DNA of 64,000 nucleotides from Anopheles merus (Eukaryota > Arthropoda > Insecta > Diptera > Culicidae): assembly GCF_017562075.2 (NCBI RefSeq), contig NC_054085.1, positions 30,746,039-30,810,038 of the forward strand, in the 5' to 3' direction. The translations under genes were made by a program, and so were the position numbers. The notes beneath the pieces were generated by a model. It did no database searches, was not told the DNA's origin, and saw only the letters and a list, made by a program, of their open reading frames with translations. Below, piece after piece: positions 26,901 to 41,900 of this stretch. Each line of letters starts with the position of its first letter. The stretch's first letter is position 1.

Positions 26901-29900
26901 CAGGAAGGACAAGCACGGGAAAATCAACCATGCGAGAGTCAAACCGAAGTTGATCTCAATGAATTTAAAATGACCCGTGCAGTACACCTTGCCGATTCTG
27001 CGCTCCCACTTTTTCCTCGCTCCGTTGTCTTTCATCACACGGACAGCGCAACTCCAACAAGGTGCCGTCGATCGATATCACCACTACCTATCGATCACGG
27101 GCCGGCGGCCCCCCCTAGGAATGCTATAGGTTCCGCACACAACCTGCGCCCATCCGCGCAAGCACATCAGCAGCATCCCACAAGGAACGAGTTTTCAAAC
27201 TAGATTAATTGAGAGACCTAGTTGCGCTCGTTCCAAGCACTGTGCCGAGAGAGCACTGTGCTAAACCCTTCCTCCATTTACTTCTACTGCTCATATGCAT
27301 ATGCGCAAAGAAAACAAGATGTAGCCCCTCACACACAACAGACACAGGTCCACCCCTCTGTCATCATCGGCTATGACGTTGTGTCGTTTAGTCGATTAAA
27401 TAATAATAAAATCAGCAAATCCGTATCAAACACACAGCTAGCTGAGGAGCGACACGACTTCAAGTTAACGCAAACCAGACCGGACAGGTGCACGATGTGC
27501 GACAGATACGAAATAGTACGTGAGGTGCGTTCGATCGATCGAGCGAGATATCAAGCTTCAAACGCGATCTGCATTGCTCCAACGCGTTCGTCCATTGACA
27601 CGAATTCGAAGTACTCGTTCGCACGGATTTTCCCTTTTTCAACTAGCAACGACGAACGGAAAAATTAATCACACGCACTTAAAGCTCAAGTCAGCTTGTG
27701 CCGGGATCTACTTGATCTGCCCATTTGCGGTACGCATGTGAAGGCGCGTGCGGCAATCAAGATTGGATGCGTTTGAAGAGAGAATACTCCGAGCACTTCT
27801 GAATGATGACATTGAGCAATTCATCCGGGCCGGTTGGATCAAACACGATGTAGCTAGATGTAGCGGCGGTTGGATCTGGTTGTCTGAAATTTACTGCATG
27901 AGAACGATCCTTTCCGAACGATGCCGTAATTGCATCACGTTCATTAGACATCAGATTAGCGAAATATCTGATAACTCATGATGACACACACACGCGCGCG
28001 CAATGATATAGGGGAGTTGGATGGTGAAATTCCAGTCTAGAATTTCCACCCCAAACCAGGAAATAAATTGTGTCCAAAAGGAGTGGAGGAGAGCCTGTAC
28101 TATTCCCACCTGCCGAGTTGTTCGAACATGTTTAATTTTGCCTTCAATATTCGCGACCAAGCAGGAAATCTAACCAGTTTTTGTCGGCAGACGGGGTATC
28201 ACGTTGCGTTTGCAATTTTGCCTACGGGACACCTGCTAAACCCGTACCTTCCAGGCTGTCAAGACGGCAAGCTCCAGGGCGAGATGCTTTAGGCTCCCAA
28301 AAGCGAAGCATTAGAATCGCGGCCGCAACATATGTAGCCCGGATTGCCTGCATTGATCCCGAAAAACCGGCTACAACCACACAACACACTAACGGGATGC
28401 TGCACTGTCAGCGCAGCGGAAAATGGATGCAAATTGTTCCCCAAATGACGTGCGCCACGAGGGCCACACACCACCCGCCCCGTAGGGCTCGTTTGACAAG
28501 AGCAGAAACAAGCCATGTAATCGGACATTCAGGCGGTGTGTGTGGTGTGGTAGTTTAAATGAATTTAGGAGAGGGAAAGAAAGGCAGAAAAAATGACTAC
28601 TTAAACAAAATGGAAACCTGTCGCGTAAGTGCGGCTTTAGACGTGCGCGGCACCTCCAAGAAAAAGGCGGCGAGAGGGGGAATAGGATTGTGAAAGTTGC
28701 ACGCGTAGCGCTCAAACAGGGGAAAACTCGATGCCGAAGTTGGGTCCAAAGTGCAGCGGAAAAGCTTACCGCGGTGCGTTCGCTCTTGGACGTCTCTATA
28801 GGGGGGATTAGGCATAATTGCAACTTTTTTACGCCAGTTTTGTTCGGAATTGATAGAGTAGTAGCACAAGCGCACACCAATCAGGCTCGCATTACCTATC
28901 TCGAGCACTCCGCGTTTGCATGATTTCGCGAGGATCGCGTGTGCAGTTCAATCTGTCAATTCTGGAGAAGCCTCCCAGCAGCAGAGCATCTGTCGCAAAT
29001 GTCTTAAATGTCTTCGACCCTCCTAGGTTCACTCGTTTCTGGAGCACACTTAGTACGAAACGACACTTACCTGTTGGATCACTTCCTCGAGGGGACGCCC
29101 GTTCGTCTGCACCAGCGACTCGATTGCCGGGATCTCCTGCGTTATTGCACATTCCGGTGGCGACGGTGCAGCAGCACCCGGGGACACAGCACCGCCCGGG
29201 ATGGTCGCAATCGCCGTCGTGCTGCTGCCGTCCAGCGCCGCGGACGGCGTGTTAATGCCGGCGGGGCACCCGCTGGCCGTACTGTTGGTGCTACTGGTGA
29301 TGCTGATGTTGCTGTTGCTGCCGGTAAGACTGTTGCTGGCACCGATCGAGCTGCCGCCTGGTGCTGACTCGGTGCGGAATGTAGAATTCCTCGGCCGGAC
29401 TAGATACTGCTTTACGCCAATTATCTGCAACGATAAGACGGGAAACACGGAAAGCCATCAAATCACGCTGTTGGGGAAAAAACGAGCTGTAAGAGATAAC
29501 GGCCCATAGCCAGGGGGAAGCGTTTTAACGATTCTTCCCTTGCCCTCCCCCTTGCACATCATATGCTAATCATGTGAGCGCTATCAATTGATGAGAAGAA
29601 GCAGCTTACGCACGCAACGGATGCTTGAGAAGGGATTTGGATCTATCAACGAAGTAAATAGCATTACACAACGAGTAACGCAGCTTTTTCTAATCTTAGC
29701 ATGAGTATTCAGTTTTTGAGATGTCGAATCTTCGTTCTGCGCTAGCGAGCTATTTCTTACAAAGTATACTTCCATAATTCGCTTTGATTGACATCACCCA
29801 CTGCACACTAAACCGTTCCCACCCGCTCCCCAATCCGGTCAGACATTAATCGCAAAAATCTCGCGATGGTAAAACTAATCGCAATTTCGCAGCCCAACAA

Positions 29901-32900
29901 TGTCTACCGTGTTGGAATGTGGAGAAAAAAAAATACGAAGAAAAGCCCGCTGTAAAATACAATGTTTCGTAGATGTCTTGTTGATTTACAAAGTTCCAAA
30001 GTCACATAGACACAACACCGCGCACCGCAGTTGGCATACCTGAGGGTAATTGTGTAACCACTATAAAGAATGTAAATATTACGGAATGATCTTCCCCCAA
30101 TGTCTCCAGCTATGCGGTGAAGAATGACGCCTAGGCAAAAGAGCGACAGGGAGAGCAGCTTTGGAATCAATCTACGTGAACACAAACGCCCGCGAAACCG
30201 TGTAAAATTGTACTGGGCTATTCAATCGATGCGCAAAGGGCGATGAAACATTTGCATTTGATTTCGTGTACGCTTGGAACGGGAAAAGTGGAAAATTCTC
30301 ACGACATTGATATTGAATTTATGCCCGCACGCAATCCAATGGACAGACCCAAAGTCTTCAATGCTGGTTATTAAAATTGATAACTTATTTGTTTCTATTT
30401 TAAAACATCAGTAGTACCTCGCATTGTGTCGTGTACAGGCATTAGTTCATAAAAGCACACACAAAAACAACCCTCTACTTGAAAACGTTTATAATTTGTA
30501 AAAAAATAAATTAAAAGCTTACCGGCCGGCCTTCACCAATCGATGAACTACTACACGACGCGCTGCAATCAATTCACACCTCATTTTTTCACACGTAAAT
30601 TTATATGTATATTTTGCAACGAAACTATTAGCAGCATCATGCATCATGAATAAACCATTATGTCGCGAGACGCGGTTTTATACGTGTGTCCGGACATGTT
30701 TTGTTAACACGGTTTTACAGTTTTATTGGAAAACTTTATAGCCTTCAAGGTTGCTTTAGTGCCAATTTTACGACCACCATTTCGATTGGTACGAGATGAA
30801 GGGCTCCCAGACGTTGCCGATGAATGATGAATGGCACATAATAGAGCATATTTCAATTTTACCACAAAGACTCCCATTCATTTGAGGTACATTTTACTGT
30901 ACCGACCTCTGATCTGTATACACATTAGGGGCACTTCACATTAGGGTAATAGGATTAGTTTTGAGTTATAAAAACGTTACGCTAGGCTGATGTAAACGCC
31001 AATCCATCAGATGCTAGCAAACCCATCACTAATGATTAACATTTCACGCTTTGACACTTCCTACCAGCTTATCTGAAGATGATACTGACATCTCCGGCTG
31101 TCTGCGCCTGCACGTTTTTATACCTACACAGTTAATAAGAAACTTTCAAATTGCTCCTCCAAAAGATGATCTTGCAGCGTGAACACACATTACACTCGCC
31201 ATCTCTTATTAGCTGTAGATGCGCGGTGGAAGATAAAGATGAAAATCAGCCACAAAACAAGTGGTAGCGCCAGATTATCTTGAGAGCTCATTCCGCGACT
31301 CTCCAGATACAAAATAGCTACACCAACAGATACACCTTGTTTACGACCTATTGTTGTGCGCAAAAAAAGCAAGCCCACTTGTAAGTTGTGTTAGAATATG
31401 TGCTGCTAGGAGACTTCCGAAATGATACCGAGTAACCACAACATGCCAAAACGTGCCAGACGAAACAAAATTTGAGATGTTGTGGAACAAACTTTCAATG
31501 TAATGTTTTGCAGGAAATCAAAAACACGCAAGCCATACATACACAAACAATGCCTTCTCGTGGTAGAACTTCATCGTTAACTTGGACACGAAAGCCTCCG
31601 AGACAAGGTCGTCGCGTCTTCTGACACACTAATCCCAACGGCGACAGAATCGTAGAACACGATGTGCTATTATGTTATTCCCCGGGAGTACGGTCGTCAT
31701 TGACTGATGAGAGAGAAGTGCATCCCATTGAAGACTAAAAAAACATCTTCACCTTTTGTTTCTACGCTTTTGATGTGGATTATCTGCATTCTCTTTGCAT
31801 TCGCTTACGAGGCCACAAATGATTTCCAAAGCTTTTAACAGCTGACCCCGTCGGTTGGTGAATTACTCTTTTAGTCAGTTCTAATAGCGGGTCCCGTATT
31901 ACTTGACCTCCTGCGCCACTGGTGGCGCACACGCAAGCCCTTTCCGCGGGAAATGAAGCACTCCCCCCCCCCCCCCCCCCCGGTAGCGCTCGCACGTGTC
32001 CATAAAGCTCAGCACAAGATTAGCTTGGTAGAATGTTAGGGCCAGCCGCCCTATGACATCGGTTGACATCGAGTGGCATTCGCTGCGGATGTACCCTGCA
32101 GATACCGTGCACCACTGCTAAATAGTAGTTGCATTAATATTTCCCGTACTGATTGCCGCCGCTTACGGAATTTGTTGATGCTTATGCGTAGAGGAACGCA
32201 TAGCTAAAGGGTTAATTATAGTTTTAATCCTTGGAGATTGATGATGTTTTAAATTGACGCTTCATTTTAACCAACCACCTTAATGAGCCTTTACTTTAAT
32301 TTATACTTTCTTTATTCAGTGCTTTCTGCATATTCTATAGCAATCATTGAAGATTTACGACCTTAAAAATTCAATATTAAATTTGAATTATCGAAGAATT
32401 GGAGTGTTTATTAACATCAAAAAACGTACAAAGATGCTGTAATTGATATATTGTCGTCTAAACGATAGATCTCGATGAGACCTGATAGTTTCGCTAAACT
32501 ATTATGAAATTTCGTAAGAACCACTGAATTTTCCAGTAATTTCTTTTCCATAATGAAGAAGTCTGGTAGCCGGAACATTAAAATTGATGGAGATTTTGAA
32601 TGTATTCGTCTCGACGACAACATTATTTTATTCACTTGGTATTTAAAAACGTCGTGAAGGCTCATAGTTGTAGTTCATTGTTTATGAGGTTTCCAAATGT
32701 TACACCGAATTTGAGCTATTTCTCAAAAAAATAAAAGCGGAAGTTGAATTTTGTCTATTTTTTATCCTATCCTTATTACATTATACACTCTCCCCACATC
32801 TCAAGCCCAGCTTCATCCGAATTTGAGCAGCTCCGCGCGCGCACACACACTAATTATGATGAACTGACGCGCATCTTAAACACCTCCGTATGGATATTGT

Positions 32901-35900
32901 TAAAAAGACATTAGGGCATCCTCTTCGACTTTTGTTTTTTACTCCCCTGTCTTCATGGAGCTAACGCGAAACGGCTTCGCGCACCAGAAGTGGAACCAAA
33001 CCATGCACACCTTCTTCTCCTTCTTAAAGGCGCCTCACAGAAGAGGCACCGACACACTCTAATTGACGTTTGTCCCTCCCCTACAGCTGCCGCCCTCCGT
33101 AATAAAAGTGCAACACACACACAAACGCACTTGATTATGGGGCTCCAACTCCACTGGTGGTGGTGGCTGGAAAATGAGCATCTTCATCTTTGCATTGAGA
33201 GGCTCTCGTCGCTCCCTTTTGGTTCGTCTCCGTCTCCAAAATGCCGTTAAAAGTCACGCTTCCCGCGTGCTATGATTTCCCGAACAATTAATCCCTGCTT
33301 GCTTCCTTGTCAATCGGTGTCATCTGGGCAGCAGACAAGCGTTAAGCTTCCTTATTTTCCCCCCTTTTCTCGCAGTTGCATACTACGTTATTGCATTGAT
33401 TGTTATTGCGTTGTCTACAAAAAAGGAGCCATTTTTTGTTTCTTTCGTTCTCTATTTTGACACTTTAATACAACCTCTATCAGTAATTCCGATTAACGAT
33501 AGGGACACCAGCAACAAAAAAATCAAACACTTTAACCTTCGGTCTTTTCCGGAGCACAGGCAAAGGCCACGCACGTGTGTGCAGCAGCCGGCGTTCCTAT
33601 CGTCTCCATCTGTCTCTGATCGAAGACGATGATCACGTAATTACCAAAGGCGGAGGAGACGGTCGGTAGTATAGTAGCTTTGAGCGCCCCAATATATAAT
33701 GCTCCCGATAGTTAGGATGGTAATTACCTTTTAGTGATTAGCTTGCACAGAGGAATGCCACCCCTTTGCTCCCGTTTTATGCAACATCATCTCGCACAAG
33801 AGGCAATGAGGAAAAAATGTATCTCATTGCACAAAGAAGATGGGTGTAGGCAAAAAAAAAACAAGTGCATACAGACACACAAATATCGACGCAAGAAAGT
33901 TTAATCTCAAAGCCAATCAAAATGCATATCGCGCCATTGCACAGTGGCGTCGTCGAACTGGGGTGAGTAAAGCACGCTTCCCCACAAGATTGTTCAACCG
34001 TAGGTCACTGATTAGCTTTGCCATCGCTTGTGTATCGAGCGACCACACAAAACGTGTCTTCCGGTTGTACGCGTAATCATTGCAGTTGTGTGTGTTTTTT
34101 TTTTTCTACTATTCCTTGCTAACTCTGGTTCTGTTTATATCTCGTCGTTCCAGAAACTCTATCGATCTACGACAGTGGAGAGGAGGAAACAGGCAAAAAA
34201 ATCCCCAAACGCAATAAAAAAAATCACAACCCCAACACATGCACTAGCAGAGCGCGCCAAGCAAAACGGTCACTTTCCTATTAAAAATGATGAATCTTGA
34301 AAATAAACTCCCGCTCTCCTCAGTCAAAACGGCAGCGCAGTACCTGAGGGGGCACACACACTGCAATCATGATGACGACCGATGATGATCAACCAACACA
34401 TTGCAGTTTTTTCCCCTATCTTATTCCTGTGTTCTGTACAGCTGAGCAACCCGTTGCATGATCGAAATAGAGAGAAAAACTTCCAACTTCAAAGATTATT
34501 ATTGCATACACATACACAACCATGCATGAAAACAAAAAAAAACGACGATGACAGACAGAGGAAAAAAGTATAATCAAGAAAATAATCTACTTTTTGCCAT
34601 CATTTCTTCGTTTTTGCATTAGTTTTTTTTCTCCTTGTGTGTGGTTCTGTATGCAGATTGATGCCGATGATCATAAACCGCAGTTGCACTGGTTCCATTA
34701 CAAAATAGGAAGTACAGCACATCATCGTTCGGTGGGTTTTTTAATACCTTTTTGGGTTGACCTATTTTAAGATTTTTTTAAATCTGTTTTACAAATGTAT
34801 GTCTATTTTTTAACACTTCAACATAGCAGCCACTGTGTCTAACCGTTTTGTTCCACACAGTTTTTCTCCCTCTTATCTGACTCCCAAAAATATGATGGCC
34901 ATAGCAGAACCCCACACTATACCACACTCACACTTGTTCCACACATTTCCTCCATAACGTCTCATTAAAAAAGATTCAAGTTTGCCGTTCCTGTAACTCC
35001 TGCAAAAAAACGGCATTCTTTCTATAACGTTCCTTCTCCGCCTCCTCTTCAACTCTATCACCAGCAGCAGAGTTCGACCTTTTCTTCACCCCGACGACGG
35101 TGGTGTGACCTTGCGGCACACGGTACCTAGAACTCGCTGGCAATTTGCTCGTAATTATACATCAATCGCAAACCGGCTGAGGACACAAGATAGAACGGAG
35201 CGCTGTGTTGTTCACGATACAGCGGGCGCCGCTGCCTGCCAATTGCGCCCGGCTTAGCTGAGGTGTGATGCTGCGCACCTAATAATCTGACACCTCTTCG
35301 TCACGGGGGCAACCCTTCGGTTCATTCATTCCACCGGTGTACATTGGATCGGAAGGGTCATCTCGTAATGGGTATGTTCTCCCGATCTGTCCCCCGGCAC
35401 ACACTCGCAGCAGCACTCACCTTAGCAATTAGTCGAGCGACCCGTTACCGGCCAAGTACTTGGCGCCCCTGTAACGGACTGCTAACCATTTCCCAGTGGG
35501 GGGGGGGGGGAAATGGAAAGACAATTGACAATTCTTAACAGGAGTATCTTTATCCTGCTAAAGAAACGTGAAATTAACGTAGAAGAAGTGGATTGTTTGT
35601 AGCATTTTCGCCCATTTTGTTCATTAAACCTATAGAGTTCTTCATTCCCTATTCAAAAAGTTCTTGAATAAACTCTCCTTTCCATTCAAATTCTTCCTAA
35701 ACCATTCCCTAAACGTCCAGCAGTGGTGTTTCGTGCCTTTGCGAGTAACCACTAACCACGCGTTGAACTCTCTTACCCGCCAACAAGAGACATGAACGGT
35801 ACAAAAGCGACGAACCCCTCGGCGACTGTGCTGGAGGAGATTGGCTTTTCAAGTCGCGCCTGCACAGTCTAAATGGTCTCTTGACATCGCGAAATCGGTG

Positions 35901-38900
35901 ACGGCAAACATTGTTCGGGGTTGTGTTGCGAGAGTGGCGAATAACGAGAGCCATCCACGCGCGAACAGATCGTGAAGAGAATCTTCTTCCCTCGGTGTTC
36001 GTCGTCCCCATGCGGTGTGTTCAAGCATGCCGAGAAGCAAAACCTTCACCTCTTAGTAGCACAGACACACGACTGTCCCACACGCGAGTCGGTATTTGTC
36101 TAATGGTCACATTAGCACACAGCATCATCTCGATTCTAAAACGCATTTGGAAGATATTTTCCGGAAGGTTCCCATCAAGAGGATGAACAGTGCTAAAGAG
36201 GTGCTGTTGTGCTACGGTCAGCAACAATCAACCCCCGACTACAATGTATCTGTAACCCATACACACATTTGCATTGCGTTGTATATGTTTTTTTTTTTTT
36301 ATTCTCAACCCCAGCGGTTTGGCGGACGTCAGGTTAAATCATTATTTGTGCATCCATTAGTCGACGGGTGCAACCATCGCATGCTGCCCCCCTCATACAC
36401 CGATCATGATACGCCGCGCGCGCGCGCCTCCATTCGATGCTAATGATGCGAGCATTATCAAGCCCAAATGCAACAGACACCAGAGAGAGAGAGAGAGCGC
36501 GATAGAGACAGAGTGAGGGGTGAGTCCATCTTCCGAAATACAACATAAACAAATCTTACACTTAGCATATCTCTCTCTCTCTTCAGAGCTCGTTCTAAGC
36601 GACCTCGGGATTGGGGACGGGCGAGTTGTGGCGAAGCACGCCACCCCATCGTCAGCCCTTTTTCGCGGACGCGATGACATGCGATATGTGTGCATGTGCA
36701 TTCGTGCAACGAAACTAAAAAACACAACACAAGCCCCATTCTCTATCGGTAAAGTACGGCTACGGCTTGCGCTCTTCAGCGAGCAGCACAGCCCTCAACA
36801 AAAAAAAGGAGCCCCGTAGGAAAACTGTGTCGTGTGAAGATAATTGCACGTCGTACCTGCGCCGTGGCTCGCCTCCAAAGCCTGTCCTGCGTGCAGAGGA
36901 GAGAGAGACAGGCTGCACCTTACCGTCTAAGAAGAGCGCACAGGTGGTATGAGAGGCTTTTGAAGTACCTGCAGCAGTGTCTTTTTTTTTGTTTTGCACA
37001 AAGTAAATCTCCTCCAGCCGTGGAGTTTTGAAGTCTTGACCACTTGAAAAGCAACAGCAGCAGCGCCCGTCGGAGATGCTAAAAAGATGTATTTCCTCTC
37101 CTGGAGGCGTTCAGCCGTAGCGATAAAGTATTTGAGGAAGCTAACCGGGGACGAGGGAAGCCGAGGTGCTGCAACACACACAGACACACGCACAAAAAAC
37201 CCTGAAGTACTCGCACAACAAACAAATAAACCAGAAATACTGGAACTACGGCGCACTAAGCAACGCCAAGCTGTCTTAAGACGAAGACAAAAGGGCAAAG
37301 AACGTGGAGCAAGTATAGTGAATTGATCTTCTGTTGGTCCTGTCACGATTTAAGACTCTTCGTCCTATAATTTTCAATTTTTTCTGTATTTTTACTCCAT
37401 AAACCATCATCTAACATCATATAAATAAAGCATATGTAACGTTTTAGGCTTTTCAATTTTAATCCCAAAGATTAAGATCATTTAAGTCATAGAATATCCA
37501 AATTAGCACAATAAAGGTAACGACTGTAAAATTTGAAAAGCGTCATACTTCATTGCTTGAATCATACAAGCAATAATATGATTTAATTGTTGCACTTTGC
37601 CAGATACCATAAGGGCAGTAGCACTCTTAATTGCAACCACGTCCGTACACGTTCAATCAGCAGTTCAAATGATCTCGATCAGCTCGAAACGAAATAATCA
37701 TTGCCCTCTCCTACCCTATTCTCGTCCTCCTTTGCGACAATCAAATACATCCATTTTCAGGCGAAACCATACCAAACAACCTAAGAACCAGCTACACTTG
37801 CAGGCTCGTGTCGATGACAGTTCCAGCATCGTGCGCGACACAGCACTCTCCTCCCACTCTGACGTCCGTTGAACACACATGCAGTCGGTTATATGGTTGA
37901 GATTTCAAATTGCAGGTTGAAACTACGACCCGCTTCCGGTACGTCATTATCACCGGTTGCAAGCACACACACGCACACGACATTCATCCAAAGTTATGAT
38001 TATATCTTATCCCCGGCGCATACAGGAACTCATCGAAATCTTTTAATAGTGCGCTCTCATGTGCCTCATGCGAAGTAGTTACGGGCTAAGAATATTATCT
38101 ACTAATTACACAACATTTACAAGAATCTCGTCGTAAAGCTCGCATTCGCTGGAATCGTTTTGCTGTTTCGCGGTGGTACCCCGCTAAGAGGGAATCCCCC
38201 CTACGGGAAATAAACATTCATACAGCAATAACAACTGCACACAACAGCGGGGCTACCACTCTGCTCAGCTCTTCGCGCAAGGCCAACATTGTCGGTAGTA
38301 AGCGTAAGGCCAATTGGCTGTCGATTAAAATCATTTTCATATTTGGCCGCTTTATGGCTCAATTCCGCACTGGCGTTTTTTCGATTCGTCGTTCCTCTGA
38401 TGCAATCCGAAGCTCCTCTCTCGTTCACACTCGTTCGCGTTGCTTTCACTGCGGGCTGAGCTCGCATAGTACGCGGACGAGCGTGGAAAGTTGCAGCAGC
38501 AAATTGCGATGAAAAGAAGTATGCTGCTGCTGCTACTGCTGCTGGCAGGCCACATCTACTTGCCGCGATGCATACACACCGAAGCTGCAGCAGCAATATG
38601 CTTTCTTATCGACAACCCTCTGGGTGATGTGTGCGTCCGTGCGTGTGTATATGTATGCCCCAAGAGGCACAATAGTGATGCAATCAAACATCAACAAAAT
38701 TGGCTGCGCTGCTGTGTGTACATCTTTTATTGTAAGATGCGTTTTTTTACACCAAATGAGCAATTTGCACATTTGAATATTGAAGAAAATGTTTTCAAAT
38801 CGCTTACACAGACTTTTAACAGTGTCAAAAAGTTGAAGTAATGAAGGGCATATAATCTAACAAGATTGAGGCCCTTCACGATTCTAGTCAGTTTTTTGTA

Positions 38901-41900
38901 TGGAGTTTGACAGTTGGAGGCTGAAATCATGTAAACACTCCATACAAAACCACACAAAAAACTAGTATTTGGTTCGAGTACCTGCTCGAAAAATGGCAAA
39001 ACAAGGTGGTGTTTACATTTATCCCAAGGTGCATTAAAGAGATGGAATCCAGAACCAAATTTGAATAACACTTTTTGACAAAATGGGTGAAAACTTTCGT
39101 TCAAACAAGCTTTCTGGAGGCTTGATGAATATACAAAACACTCTTAAAATCTTCCTTCAGAAACAGAAAGGATAAAAATCAGTCTTCTGAATTCATACAC
39201 CTTGGGATAAGCCCACCTGTACATTATACCCACTTTGATAGCTGCTCGAAAACTGCAATACAATCCAAACAGCTGACAGGTTGAAATTTCAGCCTACCAA
39301 CTTAAAACGGAAAGGACCCCATTGTCTGAAAAGTTATTAATTTTGATTTGTCTTTAAAGATTGTAAAATTTGAGGTTAATTGATAAGCGGAAAGTCGCAA
39401 TAATGGATAATAATACCAATATTTGACAGTAATTTCTGATACAAGTCATGTAAACTGTTGAAATGGCTTAATGATTTAAATGATTTAATTTAAACACCTA
39501 AGGGTCCATTTAATGATTGAGAGAATGTGATCCATCAGGCTAGTTTTTTTTGTCGTAACTAGCAAAAAACGGATAAAAAGCATAGAGCAGTAGATACGAA
39601 ATCGAAGGATTATTACACTTCAATTATTTGAAACCATTTCTACTGCTGATATATCTTTCAATTTAAATATTTGTTGTAAACAATAAATAATCACCAACTA
39701 TGAGCAAAACAAATCAACTTTTGCTAGATCATATAATAAATTGAAACTTTTTTTGCATGTCTTCTCAATAATCAACACTCGCCCGTTTTCTATTTCCAGC
39801 CAATAAGCTAAAATTTCAGCCTATTAGTGGAACAACAAACATCATTCGGATTTCTATCAATTAGACAGTTACGATCGGGCCATATTGGATTTATTGAGCT
39901 TATTTGCAAGATTTTGTGTATTGTTTAGTATGGGGTGTTTGACCATTATTTCAGCCCCCAGGTGTCAGACTCCATAGAAAACAGCTGGCTAGTATCGTGA
40001 AAGCGCCCACTGATGGAAAACGCGGTTGAGATGACCCTTTTTTTTTAAAGCTAAATCTTCGCTCCGGAAACAGTAAATGTACAACGGATTCGTACTGATA
40101 AAGTGCATAGAAATGGATATCTCTAATCAATATTTCATATTACACCTCTTGAGCATAATATTAAAGTTATGCATCGCTAATTTTGTATCCCTCTTATAAG
40201 CTTCATGGTATGGTCCTTTTCCCTCATGGTCGTACTTTTTGCTTCTTGTGTCTGATTTACCTTTTGTTAGGCGCATTACCATGCACCTGAACGATGGCTG
40301 CTGCAACGGATCAATCAATGTGTGTGTGTGTGCACTATTGGATATCTTACAAAACTCCACCACCATCCTCTCGATTACCTTCCGCCAGAGGTTCGCCGTC
40401 CACACACATCACACACCACAACAAAACACTCTCTCTTCTCAGCTGTGGTGGCGGCTCGTGCACACCAGCAGTTACGCAAACCGCATCAAACAGAGATGTT
40501 ACGGATAATCTGCACACCGCTTTTCCCTCCTTGAAGCGGTACTCGCCCTCGCCCCCCCCCCCCCTGCTCGATCTGCACACACGTGTGGTTTCGAGAAATA
40601 AACGATTTACCACTCAAACACAGCAGCCACCACCCCGGGGGTTGAGTAGAAAAAAAAAACGGACACAAACTAGGATACGAAATTATGTTGCAGTGCAGCA
40701 GCTTGATGCCGATGACAGATCGCTCGCTGGCAGGAGGGAAATATGAAGCGTGCAGGCAAACGAAAATGAAATTAGTGCTAGTAGCGCGAGCGCGTTCGTT
40801 CCGTCCTTGGCACGTGGCATCGGCCCTTGAAGGTGGCTCGCCCCCCAAGGGAAGTAGTTCATAAGCAGAAACAGAGACCACGATAGTTTGTGTGCGTTTC
40901 TTTAATTGTTTCTTGTCCTCGATAAGCTACATTATTCCGCCGAAGATGTCTTCTGGTAGTGTAACGCCGTCCCACCATTTGTGCCATCCGCAGCAGCAAA
41001 GAAAATGACCCAAACACAAGCAGAGACCGAGAGCGCTACCGGTTCAATGTGCGCTGCCACGCTGCAGCAATTTTCCCATTATCGCTAATTTAGCTTTCCA
41101 TAACCAAACGCACACACACACCAAGGAAAGGCTCCGGCGCACAGCCGGTTTCTGGTGCCAGAGTGCCAGAGGCGTCAAACATTAGTGGGCTATCAAATGG
41201 GCGCAAATTTAGTGCCTACCCCGGGAGCAAAAAATGTGGCGCTACCTACTTCGTTCGCAACTCGCTGCGCCATCCTACGAGAGCCAGGGGCGATGTGCAC
41301 CAGCATAATAGAGTCCTCCGAACCGTTTACGAACCATGCAATCTCCATTTAAAATGGATTATTAAATCATTCCCGTAACTGAGCCAGACCGCTGCCACCG
41401 CGCTCTCTCTCTCTCTCTCTGTCTGTGTATTGACAGCCTCGAGGAAGAACTCAAAGACAGCTTTAAATCTTCCCCAATAGAGAACAGGCCTGTGGCAGCA
41501 ACAGCTCTGTACCTATTAAGATGATAAATTGGTACCTGTGCGGTCTTTGGGCAGGTATTATTTACTTTATCAACATTATCGTCTTTCCAGCCTCCGGATG
41601 GTGTAGGACACAAAACCTCTCGGTTCAAACAATTGTGGCCCGTCGAATGGACGATGATTGGGCGCTTTGATTCGGGGGGCCAATCGGGTGCTACACCATT
41701 GTTGTGTGCGCCCTGGGTGCACACCAAAAAGGCTACCATTTTTAATCCTTTACACGCGTCGAGAGAGGGATGGGTGGCACAACGACGGGGACCTTCTCCT
41801 CCCAAACACCAGTAACAAATGCAACGCGACGAAAATGCCATTCGTGGTGAATGGTACACACACGAGAGAAGCAACAAAATAGGCAAATTAACCATTTTTT

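Larger units (their letters stand above)
17540..29070 (-). other. fus: fus intron between coding exons 2 and 3 (11.5 kb)
   Basis: A long intron. It contains a TTGG tetranucleotide array (22101-22124), an ATC run (25561-25578), a 13-bp tandem repeat (26668-26706) and a CA/CG tract (27983-28001). One 288-codon plus-strand open frame (23813-24679) has no recognisable domain and is judged probably fortuitous. Confidence 0.78.
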
